In this document: positions 36,708-46,165 of the stretch, in pieces | How positions within the stretch are numbered: position 1 is the stretch's first letter | Layout of the letters: each line of letters opens with the position of its first letter | From: Paracholeplasma vituli | GTDB taxonomy: Bacteria > Bacillota_I > Bacilli_A > Acholeplasmatales > UBA5453 | Assembly (NCBI RefSeq): GCF_025446935.1 | Contig: NZ_JAOEGN010000007.1 | Coordinates: 41,438 to 105,437, forward strand | Direction of reading: 5' to 3' | Length of the DNA stretch: 64,000 nt | Made by a program: the position numbers and the translations under genes | Notes under the pieces: model-generated | Database searches by the model: none | What the model was told of the DNA's origin: nothing | Seen by the model: the letters and a program-made list of their open reading frames with translations, nothing else

Positions 36708-37294
36708 TGAAACATATTTACAAAAAAGGGAATGACCATACCTTAATCTTATTACACGGAACCGGTGGTAATGAATATGACCTCATTCCGATTGCGGAAC
36801 GTATCCAACCAGAAGCTTCGATTCTATCGATACGTGGAAACGTATTAGAACAAGGTATGCCACGATTCTTTAAACGTATTGCGATGGGTGTATTTGATAT
36901 GGAGAGCCTAAAAGAAGAAACCAAGAATTTGTATGAGTTTATCGTAAAAGCTTCGAAAGACTATTATTTTGACCTTAAGAAAACAACGCTCTTAGGGTAT
37001 TCTAATGGCGCGAATATCGCGATATCAATGTTATATACTTACGATAACCCAGTTCAAAAAGCATTTCTCCTTAGACCGATGGTACCCACAGATGTGATTC
37101 TATCGAAAACGCTCAGTGAAGTAGAAGTTGTGATTTTATCCGGTAAGCAAGACCCAATTGTGTCTAATGATCATCCGACTAGACTTGAAAAGCAATTTAA
37201 GGCACTCAATGCGAAAACATCGCTGTATGTATTAAATACAGGACACAATCTAACACAAGAAGACTTAAGTATTCTAGTCAAATACACAAACTGA
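36707..37294 (+). CDS. Carboxylesterase/phospholipase family hydrolase (MhqD-like)
   Basis: 195-aa alpha/beta hydrolase. Oxyanion motif LLHGTGGNEYD, nucleophile elbow GYSNGANIA (Ser), acid in SGKQDPIV (Asp) and base in NTGHNL (His) form a full triad. In Bacillus the mhqNOD operon pairs the same two enzyme types in quinone and aldehyde detoxification. Followed by a terminator. Confidence 0.87.
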   Translation: MKHIYKKGNDHTLILLHGTGGNEYDLIPIAERIQPEASILSIRGNVLEQGMPRFFKRIAMGVFDMESLKEETKNLYEFIVKASKDYYFDLKKTTLLGYSNGANIAISMLYTYDNPVQKAFLLRPMVPTDVILSKTLSEVEVVILSGKQDPIVSNDHPTRLEKQFKALNAKTSLYVLNTGHNLTQEDLSILVKYTN

Positions 37295-37317
37295 ACCGAC
37301 TTGGTTCAGTTTTTTCG
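37289..37317 (+). terminator. Terminator after the mhqD-like gene
   Basis: AACTGAACC and GGTTCAGTT form a 9-bp stem overlapping the stop codon, followed by TTTTC. Confidence 0.85.
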
Positions 37318-37349
37318 AAAAAAAAGCCTGTACGGGTGTACAAGCTTTT
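37318..37349 (-). terminator. Terminator of glgC
   Basis: On the minus strand AAGCTTGTAC-ACCC-GTACAGGCTT is followed by T6, just after the glgC stop. Confidence 0.8.
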
Positions 37350-37353
37350 AGAG

Positions 37354-38583
37354 TTATCGAATAGTGGAACCAGATTTGATGAATAAACTAGGGAACTTCG
37401 CGTGACGGTAGATGCGGCAGTTTCTCGCAATCTTCGCGTTATCTGGAACATACCCATGTTTCTCAATGACGTTAATACCGGAGGATAACACATTTGGACG
37501 TTCTTCATTCGGTGTATAGTCGTCTGAGTAGCCAACGATGGCGTTTCTACCGACATAGACTTTCTTATCCAAAATGGCCTTTTCAACAATCGCGTTTTCA
37601 GAAATAATCGTATTATTTAAAATAACTGAATCTCGCACAATCGCGCCTTTTTCGACACGTACACCAGGGCTTAATACACTGTTGATAACTGTGCCATCAA
37701 TAACAGAACCGTTAGAGATTAATGAGTTCACGATGTGCGCATTAGAACCTACACGAACCGGTGGCATTTCTTCAGAACGGGTATAAATCTTCCAAGCATC
37801 TGAGTATAAATCGAGTCTAGGTTCAGACATATTTAAAAGTTCAATATTGGTTTGTAAGTAAGAGTCATACGTACCGACGTCTCTCCAATAGCCATTGAAT
37901 TCGAAGGCGTAAACCTTACTTTCAGCTTCTTTAATAAGGGCTGGTATGATGTGTTTACCAAAGTCTAAGTTTGGATCTTTAATGGTTTCTAAAGCACGGT
38001 ATAAGACTTCTGCTGAGAAGATATAAATCCCCATAGATGCTTGGTCAGAACGTGGTTGTTTCGGTTTTTCTTCAAACCCAATAATACGTTTTTCTTCATT
38101 GGTTTCCATAATCCCAAAACGATGCGCTTCATCCATCGGGACACGTTGTGTTGCAATCGTTAAGGACGCCCCTTTTTCGATATGGAAATTAATCATCTTA
38201 CGGTAGTTCATCTTATAGATATGGTCACCAGATAGAATTAAAACAAACTTAGGTTCACGACGTCTTACGAATTCGAGGTTTTTTAAAACAGAGTCTGCTG
38301 TACCCATATACCATTCGTTATGAGGTTGTAAAAGGGTGACTTGAGAGTCTCTACGGTCTAGGTCCCAAGGTTTACCGGTACCAATGTGTTCATTTAAAGA
38401 GAGTGGTAAATATTGTGTTAAAATCCCAATGTCATAAATACCAGAGTTGGCGCAGTTCGACAATGAGAAGTCAATGATTCTAAACTTACCTGCAAATGGG
38501 ACAGCAGGTTTACTGCGTTTTTCAGCTAAAAGGTCGAGTCTTGAACCTTTACCGCCAGCTAAGATGAGTGCTAATGTTTCCAT
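37354..38583 (-). CDS. glgC: Glucose-1-phosphate adenylyltransferase GlgC
   Basis: 409-aa enzyme making ADP-glucose, the glycogen donor. Nucleotidyltransferase motifs LILAGGKGSRLDLLAEKRSK, KPAVPFAGKFRIIDF and SGDHIYKMNY are followed by a left-handed beta-helix (about 285-405). Twelve bases after glgA on the minus strand, it forms the second gene of a glgA-glgC operon. Branching enzyme and phosphorylase genes are not in the window. Confidence 0.93.
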   Translation of the reverse strand: METLALILAGGKGSRLDLLAEKRSKPAVPFAGKFRIIDFSLSNCANSGIYDIGILTQYLPLSLNEHIGTGKPWDLDRRDSQVTLLQPHNEWYMGTADSVLKNLEFVRRREPKFVLILSGDHIYKMNYRKMINFHIEKGASLTIATQRVPMDEAHRFGIMETNEEKRIIGFEEKPKQPRSDQASMGIYIFSAEVLYRALETIKDPNLDFGKHIIPALIKEAESKVYAFEFNGYWRDVGTYDSYLQTNIELLNMSEPRLDLYSDAWKIYTRSEEMPPVRVGSNAHIVNSLISNGSVIDGTVINSVLSPGVRVEKGAIVRDSVILNNTIISENAIVEKAILDKKVYVGRNAIVGYSDDYTPNEERPNVLSSGINVIEKHGYVPDNAKIARNCRIYRHAKFPSLFIKSGSTIR

Positions 38584-38594
38584 ATTTAAGTCTC

Positions 38595-40019
38595 CTATTT
38601 CTTCACTATTTGTTTATATAAAGACAAGTACTGTTCGCCCATGTGCTCAAGTGAATGATCACCACGCATGGCTGCTTGGACCAATATACGCCAGTCTGTT
38701 GGGTTGTTGGTATGAAGCAAAATTGCGTCTAGTAATACTTGTTTTAATTCGTGTGCATTGTAATTAGCAAAACTGAAGCCGTTACCTTCTTTGGTGTATT
38801 TGTTATAAGGGATAACAGTGTCTTTTAACCCACCGGTTTCTCTTACGAGAGGTAGACAACCATAACGCATCGCAATCAATTGGCCTAAACCACAAGGTTC
38901 AAACTGACTTGGCATCATCAAGATATCGGCAGAAGCATAAAGCTGATGTGCTAAAGCGTTGTTAAATCCAATGAAGGTATACACACGGTTACGATACTTC
39001 GTTTGTAAGTAGCGTAAGAAGTTCTCGTATTGTATATCCCCACTACCGATGAATACAAACTTCGCTGTACTTTCTGCAATCGCCTCTTCTAAAGTCGACA
39101 TCATGAGGTCAATCCCTTTTTGTTTTGCGAGTCTACCAATGTAAGCGACAAGTGCGGTATCTGTGGATAAATCGAGGTTTAGTTTTTGTAAAAGGGCAAA
39201 TTTGTTTTTCTTCTTCGCTGTAACAAAGTGTTTATCATTAAATTGCTGTTCAATGTAGGTATCCGTTTCAGGATTATAGATGTCATAATCAATCCCGTTT
39301 AAGATACCACTGAAGTGATTCAATCGAGATTTTAGAGCGCCATCTAAAGTAAATCCATAATATTCAGTTTGGACTTCTTGCATATAGGTTGGTGATACGG
39401 TATTGATGTGGTTTGCGCGCATGATCGCACCTTTTAAGAAGTTTAATCGATCAAAGTGAATATAAGCATAGTTGAATGGTCTACCAATCAGTCGGTACGC
39501 ATCCTTCGGGAATGACCCTTGGTATTCTAAGTTATGAATGGTTAATAAAGTTTTTATTGGATTATAAAGTGGTTTTGAACGGTATATCTCATCTAATAGA
39601 TACGGAATCAATCCAGTTTGCCAGTCGTTGATGTGTAGCAAGTCAAAGGCTTGATTTACCAAATCGATATACTCAAGGACGGCGTAATCATAAAATAAAA
39701 AGCGCTTATCATCATCAAAATAACCATAATAATTCGCTCGCTTAAAAAATAATTCATTTTCTACAAATATATATCTTACACCATCGTGCATTGTTTCATA
39801 ATATTTAGCTTTAAAATCTTCACCAGCAATGGTGATCATTTTTTCACCTAAATATTTGAAACTAGACATTTTTGAATAAATGCCATCATAAAGAGGAGTA
39901 ATCACACTGGCATCTTCACCCAGCTTATTCATGATTTTTGGTAAGGCTGAAGCCATATCAGCTAATCCACCCGATTTCGAAAATGGATAGGCTTCGCTAG
40001 AACAGAATAAAATACGCAC
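38595..40019 (-). CDS. glgA: Glycogen synthase GlgA
   Basis: 474-aa GT5 enzyme that adds ADP-glucose units to alpha-1,4-glucan. The ADP-glucose-binding motif KSGGLADMASALPK is at the N terminus; HINDWQTGLIPYLL and the C-terminal PSQFEPCGLGQLIAMRYG (with the catalytic EX7E-type loop) are present. First gene of the operon with glgC; its promoter should lie in 40020-40120. Confidence 0.94.
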   Translation of the reverse strand: MRILFCSSEAYPFSKSGGLADMASALPKIMNKLGEDASVITPLYDGIYSKMSSFKYLGEKMITIAGEDFKAKYYETMHDGVRYIFVENELFFKRANYYGYFDDDKRFLFYDYAVLEYIDLVNQAFDLLHINDWQTGLIPYLLDEIYRSKPLYNPIKTLLTIHNLEYQGSFPKDAYRLIGRPFNYAYIHFDRLNFLKGAIMRANHINTVSPTYMQEVQTEYYGFTLDGALKSRLNHFSGILNGIDYDIYNPETDTYIEQQFNDKHFVTAKKKNKFALLQKLNLDLSTDTALVAYIGRLAKQKGIDLMMSTLEEAIAESTAKFVFIGSGDIQYENFLRYLQTKYRNRVYTFIGFNNALAHQLYASADILMMPSQFEPCGLGQLIAMRYGCLPLVRETGGLKDTVIPYNKYTKEGNGFSFANYNAHELKQVLLDAILLHTNNPTDWRILVQAAMRGDHSLEHMGEQYLSLYKQIVKK

Positions 40020-40122
40020 ATTCTCACCTCATTCCTATTATAACTTAATGAAACGGGTTACACAACTAGCCTACAGCCAAAATTAAGAAAGTCCCACACA
40101 AATCCCCATATTCATAAATGAA

Positions 40123-40151
40123 TTGATAAATAAAAAACACCATGTTATAAT
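40123..40151 (+). promoter_or_regulatory. Promoter of the thioredoxin-like gene
   Basis: TTGATA (40123-40128), 17 nt, TATAAT (40146-40151), then AAGGAG before the ATG at 40182. Confidence 0.75.
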
Positions 40152-40181
40152 GTTACTAGTCATTTAAAGGAGATTCAAAAT

Positions 40182-40721
40182 ATGTCTAAAAAAGCCTATG
40201 CAAGACCACAGTATAAAGTTAAACCTGCAGTCATCATCATTGTTGCAGCAATTGTATTTTTATTTGCAGCCGTAATCGTATTACTTCAACCTACAGATCA
40301 ACAAAGAATCTACAACGCATATGATGTAGGTAACTCAACTATAAAAAAAGACCATGTTTTCGAAAGCATATCTGCAAGTAAACTTGCGAAACTAATTGAA
40401 AAGGGTGATCCAATTGTTGTTTTCTTTGGAGACCCATCTTGTTCAGTTTGTGTTAGCGAAATCGGTTGGTACGATCAAGAATTCAAAGATGCTGGATTGG
40501 TTTCAGAATTATCCGTTATCTATTATGTTAAATTTGGTAGCATGACTGAAGCTAGTAAGCAAACTCTTCGTGATAAATTCGGTATGGCGTTAACTGAAAC
40601 ACCTGAAGTTTATTACCTCAATGAAGGTGAAATCGTTTCGAAGCGAAAAGATTTTACAACAGGAACGATGGCAGGACAAATTAAGGCATTCTTTACCTTA
40701 GTCAAAAACGATTTACAATAA
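40182..40721 (+). CDS. Membrane-anchored thioredoxin-like protein
   Basis: 179 aa. A basic N terminus and a single helix (about 16-36) anchor a thioredoxin-like domain outside the membrane. The CxxC is CSVC (Cys87, Cys90) in VVFFGDPSCSVCVSEI, with a cis-Pro equivalent in TETPEVYYL. Thiol exchange with exported proteins is likely, but the partner is unknown. Between glgA (divergent) and argS, with its own promoter and terminator. Confidence 0.8.
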   Translation: MSKKAYARPQYKVKPAVIIIVAAIVFLFAAVIVLLQPTDQQRIYNAYDVGNSTIKKDHVFESISASKLAKLIEKGDPIVVFFGDPSCSVCVSEIGWYDQEFKDAGLVSELSVIYYVKFGSMTEASKQTLRDKFGMALTETPEVYYLNEGEIVSKRKDFTTGTMAGQIKAFFTLVKNDLQ

Positions 40722-40748
40722 AAAGCACGCCTCACGTGCTTTTTTTAT
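40722..40748 (+). terminator. Terminator after the thioredoxin-like gene
   Basis: AAAGCACG and CGTGCTTT stem followed by TTTTTA. Confidence 0.85.
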
Positions 40749-40769
40749 CATTAGAAAGATTGGTGCATT

Positions 40770-42437
40770 ATGATTCAAACTATTAAACAAACCGTTAAGG
40801 CGTTAGTCCTTAATCATTTTCAATTAGATAATCTCAATGTGGTTGTAGAAGAACCAAAAAGAGGCACAACGGATCTTGCGATACCGCTTTTCGCATTGGT
40901 TAAACAACTTGGTAAACCGATGCCAGTGGTATTAGAAGAGGTTAAAACTGCCTTATCACAATACGAAATGATTACAGATATCCAGTTTTTAAATGGATTC
41001 TTGAACTTATCGATTAACCGTGGCGTGTTCGCTTCAAAAGTCATTGACCGCATTACAGAAGAACAAGCGTCTTTTGGTAATCAATCGGTTGGTAAAACTG
41101 TGTGTATCGATTACTCCGCTCCGAATATTGCGAAAAGCTTCTCCATTGGTCATTTACGTTCGACAATGATTGGTAATGCTTTAAAGAATATCTATACTAA
41201 ACTCGGATACCGCGTCGTTGGTATCAACCACTTAGGCGACTGGGGCACTCAATTTGGTAAGATGATTGTAGCTTATCAAAAATGGGGTAACCGTGCCGAT
41301 ATTGAAAAGAACCCAATTACGGAACTTCAAAAACTCTATGTTAAATTCCATGAAGAAGTCGAAAGAGACCCTTCATTAGACGACCAAGCCAGAGCCGTAT
41401 TCAAAGCCCTAGAAGATGGCAATCCAGAAATGTTAGCTCTTTGGCAATATTTTAGAGAAGAATCCTTAAAAGAATTCATGTCAATGTATGAACTATTAGG
41501 TGTCAGCTTCGATTCATATGACGGAGAATCCTTTTATAACGATAAAATGGAAGCTGTCGCGAAAACCTTAGAAGAACAAGGTTTACTGGTTGAAGACGAT
41601 GGTGCAATGATCGTTAAACTTGATCCGTTACCACCAGCCTTAATCAAACGTCGTGATGGAGCAACCCTCTATATTACTCGTGATTTAGCTGCGTTGTTAT
41701 ACCGCTTTAATCACTATCATTTTGATAAAGTATTATATGTTGTAGGTAACGAACAAAAACTTCACTTTGACCAACTTAAAGGTGTTTCTAAGTTGATGGG
41801 GTATGACCTAGATATCCATCATGTCAATTTCGGTTTAGTCATGCAAGATGGTAAGAAGATGTCTACGCGTGGCGGTCGTGTCGTTAAACTCTATGATGTC
41901 ATCAAAGAAGCCATCGAAAGTGCATCGAACGCGATTGTTGAAAAAAACCCAAATCTTAAAAATCGCGATGAGGTTGCGAAGGCTATCGGTATTGGAGCTG
42001 TCATCTTCAACGATTTGAAGAATGATCGAAACTTAGATATCGAATTCAACTTAGAATCGATGTTGGCTTTTGAAGGTCAAACAGGCCCTTACCTCCAATA
42101 TTCAAGTGTCCGTATTGCATCCATTTTAAAGAATCAAGTATTATCCAAAAACTATCCAGTAAATTCATACACAGAAGACTTACCATTTGAACTCATCAAG
42201 CAACTCGCCGCGTTTGAAGATGCAGTTCAAAAAGCCGCTGAAGTCAATGGTCCACATGTCATCAGCAGATATTTATTACAACTTTCACAATTATTCAATC
42301 AGTTTTATGGTCAATATAAGATCATCACGGAGGACGAAGCACTCAAACAAGCGAATCTCCACTTAATTCAAGCCGTCAGAATTGTTTTAAATGAAGGCAT
42401 GAGATTGCTCGGTATGATTGCACTCGATGAAATGTAA
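40770..42437 (+). CDS. argS: Arginyl-tRNA synthetase
   Basis: Class I aminoacyl-tRNA synthetase, 555 aa. The N-terminal additional domain (about 1-95) is followed by the HIGH-type motif SIGHLRST in SAPNIAKSFSIGHLRST, the KMSK-type motif KKMSTRGGRVVKLYD and the C-terminal DALR anticodon-binding domain. Its stop overlaps the next ATG by one base. Confidence 0.95.
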   Translation: MIQTIKQTVKALVLNHFQLDNLNVVVEEPKRGTTDLAIPLFALVKQLGKPMPVVLEEVKTALSQYEMITDIQFLNGFLNLSINRGVFASKVIDRITEEQASFGNQSVGKTVCIDYSAPNIAKSFSIGHLRSTMIGNALKNIYTKLGYRVVGINHLGDWGTQFGKMIVAYQKWGNRADIEKNPITELQKLYVKFHEEVERDPSLDDQARAVFKALEDGNPEMLALWQYFREESLKEFMSMYELLGVSFDSYDGESFYNDKMEAVAKTLEEQGLLVEDDGAMIVKLDPLPPALIKRRDGATLYITRDLAALLYRFNHYHFDKVLYVVGNEQKLHFDQLKGVSKLMGYDLDIHHVNFGLVMQDGKKMSTRGGRVVKLYDVIKEAIESASNAIVEKNPNLKNRDEVAKAIGIGAVIFNDLKNDRNLDIEFNLESMLAFEGQTGPYLQYSSVRIASILKNQVLSKNYPVNSYTEDLPFELIKQLAAFEDAVQKAAEVNGPHVISRYLLQLSQLFNQFYGQYKIITEDEALKQANLHLIQAVRIVLNEGMRLLGMIALDEM

Positions 42438-43468
42438 TGGAACAACCAAAGAAAACCAATATAGCTAAAAATCTATTATTTGTAGTCATAATGCTAGCAG
42501 TGGTCCTCATTGTTGTTTTTAGTTTGAATGATATCAGTTTAATTCTAGAGGCGGTTAAAACGGCCAATGGGCGATTGATATTATTAGCTGTTGTTGTCTA
42601 TTTAGGATACGTCATCACGACTAATCTCGCGCTCCACTTTGTGACGACAGGTCTTGGTATTAAACTGCCATTTCTAGATTCGATGGCCATTGGGTCAGCA
42701 GAATACTTCTTTAATGGGATTACCCCGTTTTCATCTGGTGGGCAACCGTTTCAGGCTTATTTCTATGTGAAAAAAGGGGTGAGCGGTGATAATGCGATGT
42801 CCATCTTGATGTCGAATTTCATCGTTTATCAAGTCATTATGACAGTGATGTCAACCTTAGGACTTATCCTATTTTATCGGGATATTAAGGATGTTCTAAA
42901 TCAGTACATGTTCTTAATCCTTATTGGATATGTCGCGAACATGTCGGTATTGGCTATACTCATATCCATATCTACTATTCCAGGTATATCAAGGATTTTT
43001 GAATGGTTATTCAGAACCGTTGGTAAAATCAAATTTTTGACTAAGTCGATGCAAAAACTTGAAAATAGAACTTTTGATTTTGTCAAAGAGTTTCAAATTG
43101 GCATGGGTTTATTGTTCAAGCGTAAACGTGTCTTGATTGGGGCTTCATTACTTCGAGTTCTGGGTTTATCTTTACTACACTCTGTACCCTATGTTATTTT
43201 CTTAGCATTAGGTGTATCATTAGATATGAGTGACTTAATCTTTGTCATATCGATGAGTTTATTTTCAACAACATTTATGATGTGGGTACCTACACCGGGG
43301 GCTTCTGGTGGGACAGAATGGGCCTTTACGGTGATTTTTACCAGTTTAGTTAGTGGAGCGACTACAATCCTAGTCACCTCCATGTTGATTTGGCGTTTTG
43401 TTACCTATTATTTAGGCATGTTGATTGGTTTTATCGCGTACATTGTTTTACGCAAAAGGGGAATTTAA
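42437..43468 (+). CDS. LPG_synthase_TM/UPF0104 family membrane protein
   Basis: 343 aa with about eight helices. Family motifs GSAEYFFNGITPFSSGGQPF and WVPTPGASGGTEWAF are clear. This is the membrane flippase-like domain of MprF/AglD2-type proteins, found alone here without a lysyl-transferase domain. Its neighbours are argS (coupled) and a glycolipid glycosyltransferase, which points to lipid handling. The function is inferred only. Confidence 0.85.
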   Translation: MEQPKKTNIAKNLLFVVIMLAVVLIVVFSLNDISLILEAVKTANGRLILLAVVVYLGYVITTNLALHFVTTGLGIKLPFLDSMAIGSAEYFFNGITPFSSGGQPFQAYFYVKKGVSGDNAMSILMSNFIVYQVIMTVMSTLGLILFYRDIKDVLNQYMFLILIGYVANMSVLAILISISTIPGISRIFEWLFRTVGKIKFLTKSMQKLENRTFDFVKEFQIGMGLLFKRKRVLIGASLLRVLGLSLLHSVPYVIFLALGVSLDMSDLIFVISMSLFSTTFMMWVPTPGASGGTEWAFTVIFTSLVSGATTILVTSMLIWRFVTYYLGMLIGFIAYIVLRKRGI

Positions 43469-43470
43469 TC

Positions 43471-44646
43471 ATGAGGATTGGGATATTTACCGATGCTTAT
43501 TTACCACTCATCAGTGGTGTTACAACTTCAATTTATATGTTAGCTGAAGGCCTTCGTAAAGAAGGTCATGAAGTTTATATCATTACGACTTCTGGCAAAA
43601 ATGTGGTAGAAGAACCGTATGTGATTCGTTTAAAAGGTATGCCAATACCTAAAAAAGGTTTAAAGACGTTTAGAATTGTGCCTTTCACCAAAGGTCATAT
43701 TAAAAAGATTGCTGCGTTAAACCTTGATGTTATGCACGTCCATACAGAGTTCTCAATCGGGTCAGTTGCAGTCCACATGCGTGACAAATACGGTATTCCA
43801 ATGGTATTTACTGTCCACACCATGTATGAAGAATACCTTCACTATGTTTCTAAATTCTTAGCTAGATTCTTAAGAAGACCATTGATGCACTATTTGAAAA
43901 AGCTCATGAAACGATTCATTTTAAGAGCGGATGTGACCATTACACCGACACAAAAAGTATTGGATTTAATGAAGAGCTATGACATCCATGGACATTATGA
44001 GATTATTCCAACCGGTATTAAGCTCGATAAGTTCGTGGGTGAAAATTATACACAAGAACAAGTTTCTACCTTGAAACAATCCCTTGGTATTCAACCAGAT
44101 GAATTCGTTTATTTATTCTTAGGACGTGTATCTAAAGAAAAGTCCATACCAGTCTTAATCAATGCTTTCGCAGAAATCCATAAGGATGTTAAAGCGAAGT
44201 TCTTGATCATTGGGGATGGTCCAGCCATGAATGAACTCAAAGATTTGGTTGAAACACTTGGTATCAAAGACAAAGTCATTTTCACAGGCTTTATCAACTG
44301 GAATCAAGTTGGACTATACTATCAATTAGGGGATGCATTCTTAAACGCATCCGTCACAGAAACTCAAGGCTTAACTTATATTGAAGCTTTAGCTGCTAGC
44401 TTACCTGTTATTGTGAAATACGATAGTTGCTTATTAGATGTGATACAAGAATTTGATAACGGCTTATTCTTTAGACAAAACAATGAATTGCCTTATTTGA
44501 TGAAACGCATTTATGAGGACCCTGAACTCAGAAATAAACTTACTAAAAATGCGTATAAATCTATTGAAAAATATTCTCAAGAATGTTATTCTAGTAATGC
44601 ACTCAAAGCTTATCAAAAAGCAATTGAGATTAAAAAAGCTGAATAA
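43471..44646 (+). CDS. GT4 glycosyltransferase, glucosyl-diacylglycerol synthase-like
   Basis: 391 aa, GT-B fold. The N-terminal IGIFTDAYLPLISGVTTSIY, the acceptor-side HVHTEFSIGSVAVHM, the donor-side FLGRVSKEKS and the EX7E motif in ETQGLTYIEALAAS match retaining GT4 enzymes. The start closely resembles the Acholeplasma monoglucosyl-diacylglycerol synthase, so glycolipid synthesis is the best guess. ATG at 43471 follows AAAGGGG; it begins two bases after the flippase-like gene. Confidence 0.8.
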   Translation: MRIGIFTDAYLPLISGVTTSIYMLAEGLRKEGHEVYIITTSGKNVVEEPYVIRLKGMPIPKKGLKTFRIVPFTKGHIKKIAALNLDVMHVHTEFSIGSVAVHMRDKYGIPMVFTVHTMYEEYLHYVSKFLARFLRRPLMHYLKKLMKRFILRADVTITPTQKVLDLMKSYDIHGHYEIIPTGIKLDKFVGENYTQEQVSTLKQSLGIQPDEFVYLFLGRVSKEKSIPVLINAFAEIHKDVKAKFLIIGDGPAMNELKDLVETLGIKDKVIFTGFINWNQVGLYYQLGDAFLNASVTETQGLTYIEALAASLPVIVKYDSCLLDVIQEFDNGLFFRQNNELPYLMKRIYEDPELRNKLTKNAYKSIEKYSQECYSSNALKAYQKAIEIKKAE

Positions 44647-44654
44647 GCTTTTTA
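44633..44654 (+). terminator. Hairpin between the GT4 gene and tRNA-Leu
   Basis: AAAAAGCT and AGCTTTTT pair around the GT4 stop codon. The right arm runs into the tRNA leader, so it may end the operon or mark processing. Confidence 0.5.
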
Positions 44655-44658
44655 TAAT

Positions 44659-44743
44659 GCCCGAGTGGTGAAATTGGTAGACGCGCTGGACTCAAAATCC
44701 AGTGGGGAGACTCATGCCGGTTCGAGTCCGGCCTCGGGCACCA
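44659..44743 (+). tRNA. tRNA-Leu (anticodon CAA)
   Basis: 85-nt gene with encoded CCA. The acceptor GCCCGAG pairs with CTCGGGC; the anticodon loop CTCAAAA gives CAA, reading UUG. The long variable arm is of the Leu type. Its 3' 17 bases form the core of attL, and the element leaves the tRNA intact. Confidence 0.96.
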
Positions 44744-44744
44744 A
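44727..44744 (+). repeat. attL core, 18 bp
   Basis: The 3' end of tRNA-Leu plus one base, identical to 57981-57998. This is the usual signature of a tyrosine-integrase element in a tRNA gene. Confidence 0.9.
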
Positions 44745-44753
44745 CACGTATAT

Positions 44754-44780
44754 AACGGCTCTGTTGAGCCGTTTTATTTT
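44754..44780 (+). terminator. Terminator at the left end of the element
   Basis: AACGGCTC-TGTT-GAGCCGTT followed by TTATTTTTTT. It replaces the native tRNA-Leu terminator, which remains beyond attR. Confidence 0.85.
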
Positions 44781-44794
44781 TTTAGAAATGTCAA

Positions 44795-44814
44795 ATTACA
44801 CATAAATTACACAT
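44795..44814 (+). repeat. ATTACACAT sites near attL (two copies)
   Basis: ATTACACAT at 44795-44803 and 44806-44814, 11 bp apart, on the same strand and about 50 bp inside attL. The same word is at 56157-56165, 56169-56177 and 57871-57879. Candidate integrase arm-binding sites. Confidence 0.6.
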
Positions 44815-45025
44815 TTTCATGAACATACTTCGTAAACCTCTTTTAAAAAAAGGGTGTGAATTGATCATTTCATTATGCAAGTTTCATATTAAAAATGGTA
44901 TCATTATACATGTAAAAGATAGTATATGATTATTGGTAGTATTCTTATTTCGCAACTAATTATCACATAAGATATTAATGAGTCCTATATATTACTAGTA
45001 TTATTTATGAAGGAGTATACTTTTT

Positions 45026-46165
45026 ATGCAAGGTATCAATAAAAGAAAAACGTTCATAGACTTATTTGCTGGATGTGGTGGATTAGGTCTTGGCTTTGAA
45101 AATGCTGGTTTTGAACTTGTATTTGCAAATGATATTGATTCAGTAAGTTTGGAAACCTATAAAAGAAATCGATCCATATCCAATGATAAATTTTATTGTG
45201 GTGATATAAATGATTTGATTGAGCGATTTACTCATAATTTTAACTTTGGACAAGTGGATTTAGTAGTCGGGGGTCCTCCATGTCAAGGGTTTTCCAATGC
45301 CAATAGACAAAGACTTATTGACGATCCACGAAACCATTTATACAAATCATTTATAATGTTCATAAAGAATGTCTCCCCTAAAATATTCGTTATGGAAAAC
45401 GTCAAAGGAATGGCAAATAAAATAGATGAAATTCAAAACGATTTTGATGTTTTACTTAATGGCGAATATCAAACAGCATTTAATGTGTTTAAAACTTCTG
45501 ATTTTGGAGTACCGCAATTGAGAGAAAGACTTATTTTAATTGGAGCGAAAAAGGGAATCGATCCAAGTAGAATAATTGCAGAAATATTAAATAAATCTCA
45601 TAATTACCCGAAATTTACTCTTAGAGATGCGATTGAGGATTTACCAGTTTTAATGCCTAATAAAATTAAAAATAATAGTAGTATTGAAAATAGTAATATA
45701 GGTTTTTTTGAGACTCAATACTTATATAAAAACACACCATATAGAGATTTTATTAATCAAGGTCGAAGTGTTAATGCTCTTTTTAATCATAGAAATCGGT
45801 TCAATAACGATCGAGATATTGAGATTTATCGTAGATTACCACAAGGGGCAGATTCTTTACATGAATCTATCAAAGATATAATGCCCTATTCAAGTAGAAA
45901 TCATATATTTAAGGATAAGTACTATAAACTAAAATATGACGATTTTTGCAGAACAATAACTTCTCACATGAAGTTTGACTGTAATATGTATATTCATCCA
46001 ACACAAAGTAGAGGACTTTCACCTAGAGAAGCTGCAAGAGTTCAAACATTTCCGGACGATTATGTATTCTACGGTCCATATAATAGTTGGTATAAGCAAA
46101 TTGGTAATGCAGTACCGGTTAAATTTGCAGAGGCAATTGGAAAGGTTGTGTCAGAATGGCTATAA
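45026..46165 (+). CDS. C5-cytosine DNA methyltransferase 1
   Basis: 379-aa m5C methyltransferase. Motif I DLFAGCGGLGLGF (12-24), motif IV GGPPCQGFS with catalytic Cys86, motif VI MENVKG (123-128), motif VIII QLRER (164-168) and motif X QIGNAVPVKFAEAI are in canonical order. The target-recognition domain lies at about 180-330. AAGGAG precedes the ATG. It overlaps the next methyltransferase by ten bases and, with the nuclease after it, makes a type II restriction-modification operon. Confidence 0.95.
   Translation: MQGINKRKTFIDLFAGCGGLGLGFENAGFELVFANDIDSVSLETYKRNRSISNDKFYCGDINDLIERFTHNFNFGQVDLVVGGPPCQGFSNANRQRLIDDPRNHLYKSFIMFIKNVSPKIFVMENVKGMANKIDEIQNDFDVLLNGEYQTAFNVFKTSDFGVPQLRERLILIGAKKGIDPSRIIAEILNKSHNYPKFTLRDAIEDLPVLMPNKIKNNSSIENSNIGFFETQYLYKNTPYRDFINQGRSVNALFNHRNRFNNDRDIEIYRRLPQGADSLHESIKDIMPYSSRNHIFKDKYYKLKYDDFCRTITSHMKFDCNMYIHPTQSRGLSPREAARVQTFPDDYVFYGPYNSWYKQIGNAVPVKFAEAIGKVVSEWL

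Noticed and set aside
42376..43383. Minus-strand frames over argS and the flippase-like gene
   Set aside because: Shadow frames with low-complexity Thr/Ile/Asn composition and no start signals.
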